DNA of 28,972 nt. Origin: JAGOPO01 sp035524755 (lineage in GTDB: Bacteria; Patescibacteriota; Minisyncoccia; 2-02-FULL-40-12; GWA2-44-9). Numbering within the stretch: the stretch's first letter is position 1; every line of letters starts with the position of its first letter. The DNA is taken from positions 1 through 28,972 of the forward strand of contig DATKOD010000002.1 of the NCBI GenBank assembly GCA_035524755.1, in the 5' to 3' direction. Under the pieces are notes generated by a model, which saw only the letters and a list, made by a program, of their open reading frames with translations, was not told the DNA's origin and did no database searches. Below, piece by piece: positions 28,700 to 28,972 of this stretch. The translations under genes and the position numbers were made by a program.

Positions 28700-28972
28700 T
28701 TATTTGGTTATTTTGCCCACCAATTCATCGAGATGTTCCTGCGACGCGAAGCGGATGACGATCTGACCGGTCTTCGCGGTCCCGTGCGGCACGCGGATGA
28801 TGACCGGTGCGCCGAGGTACCGCGACAGTGTGTCCATCGTATCGTCGAATTTCTCGTTGTGGCGGATGATGCGCCTGCCGACCGCCGCTTTGACCGCTGA
28901 TGCGGCATTCTCCACGTCGCGTGAATTGAACCCGCCGGACACGAGCGCGTCGAACATCTTACGCTGACGGTC
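28700..28972 (-). CDS. parB: ParB-like chromosome partition protein, C-terminal part (5' end outside window)
   Basis: An open frame of 90 residues that continues past the window edge; the ATG at 28957 is internal. DALVSGGFNSRDVENAASAV matches the segment after the ParB DNA-binding domain (the G-x-S-x-R-x-x-E pattern). The C-terminal LSRYLGAPVIIRVPHGTAKTGQIVIRFASQEHLDELVGKI matches the dimerisation domain, with the usual L-G-x-x-V and G-x-I-x-I-x-F-x-S-x-E-x-L-D pattern. ParB binds parS sites near the origin and spreads or slides as a CTP-dependent clamp. The CTP-binding N-terminus and parS-binding helix-turn-helix would be outside the window. No parS-like palindrome (TGTTTCACGTGAAACA) is seen here. 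Confidence 0.82.
   Translation of the reverse strand, partial: DRQRKMFDALVSGGFNSRDVENAASAVKAAVGRRIIRHNEKFDDTMDTLSRYLGAPVIIRVPHGTAKTGQIVIRFASQEHLDELVGKITK

Overview
The window looks like a dense, high-GC bacterial chromosome segment from a Patescibacteria / Candidate Phyla Radiation (CPR)-type organism. This is inferred from gene style and not from a marker-gene search. Genes abut or overlap (many stop/start pairs overlap as ATGA), and several housekeeping proteins are shortened (PGK, RF2, the RelA/SpoT C-terminus). A DUF4012 membrane protein sits in a glycosyltransferase cluster, and there are several small proteins I cannot name. TGA is a normal stop codon here, so this is not a UGA-recoded lineage. 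There is no CRISPR array, insertion sequence, prophage or rRNA gene.

Layout. Positions 1-2746 (+) hold an envelope operon: partial GT2, DedA, GT2, a 116-residue membrane-anchored protein, and a second DedA. It converges on a minus-strand M23 endopeptidase whose stop codon overlaps the DedA stop. Positions 3372-6329 (-) read, in transcription order, FtsB/DivIC-like protein, tRNA-Gly(CCC), tRNA-Thr(CGT), a short RF2, FtsE, FtsX, tRNA-Gln(CTG), M23. A 32-residue membrane ORF diverges from ftsB at 6344. Positions 6449-14470 (-) read WbaP/WcaJ-type phosphoglycosyltransferase, two GT4 enzymes, DUF4012 protein, LepA and a cupredoxin-like lipoprotein/secreted protein: a surface-glycan operon running into a translation factor. 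Positions 14533-14897 (-) are the RNase P RNA gene with its own promoter and terminator.

Positions 14973-15548 (-) are an unidentified gene with extreme G/C-ending codon use. It is driven by a near-consensus promoter whose spacer is a perfect 20-bp palindrome. Positions 15664-18589 (-) are an operon of three unidentified, highly charged, coiled-coil-type proteins. Positions 18603-23384 (-) read GT2, GalT-like uridylyltransferase, TpiA, compact PGK, DHH phosphoesterase, RNase H. Positions 23457-26347 (+) are dprA-topA. A small regulated gene (26328-26579, -) and relA/spoT (26640-28367, +) diverge from a 60-bp gap. The window ends in a 110-residue TPR-like protein and the C-terminus of ParB (-).

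The main themes are glycan synthesis on a polyprenyl-phosphate carrier (WbaP, GT2, GT4, DedA, DUF4012), cell division (FtsB, FtsE, FtsX, M23), central sugar metabolism, and DNA uptake/topology. One recurring signal is not explained by annotation alone. Several genes have a -10 or extended -10 hexamer (TGn-TATAnn) placed 6-9 nt before the ATG and no Shine-Dalgarno, which suggests leaderless mRNAs. Other genes have a clear GGAGG and a leader.
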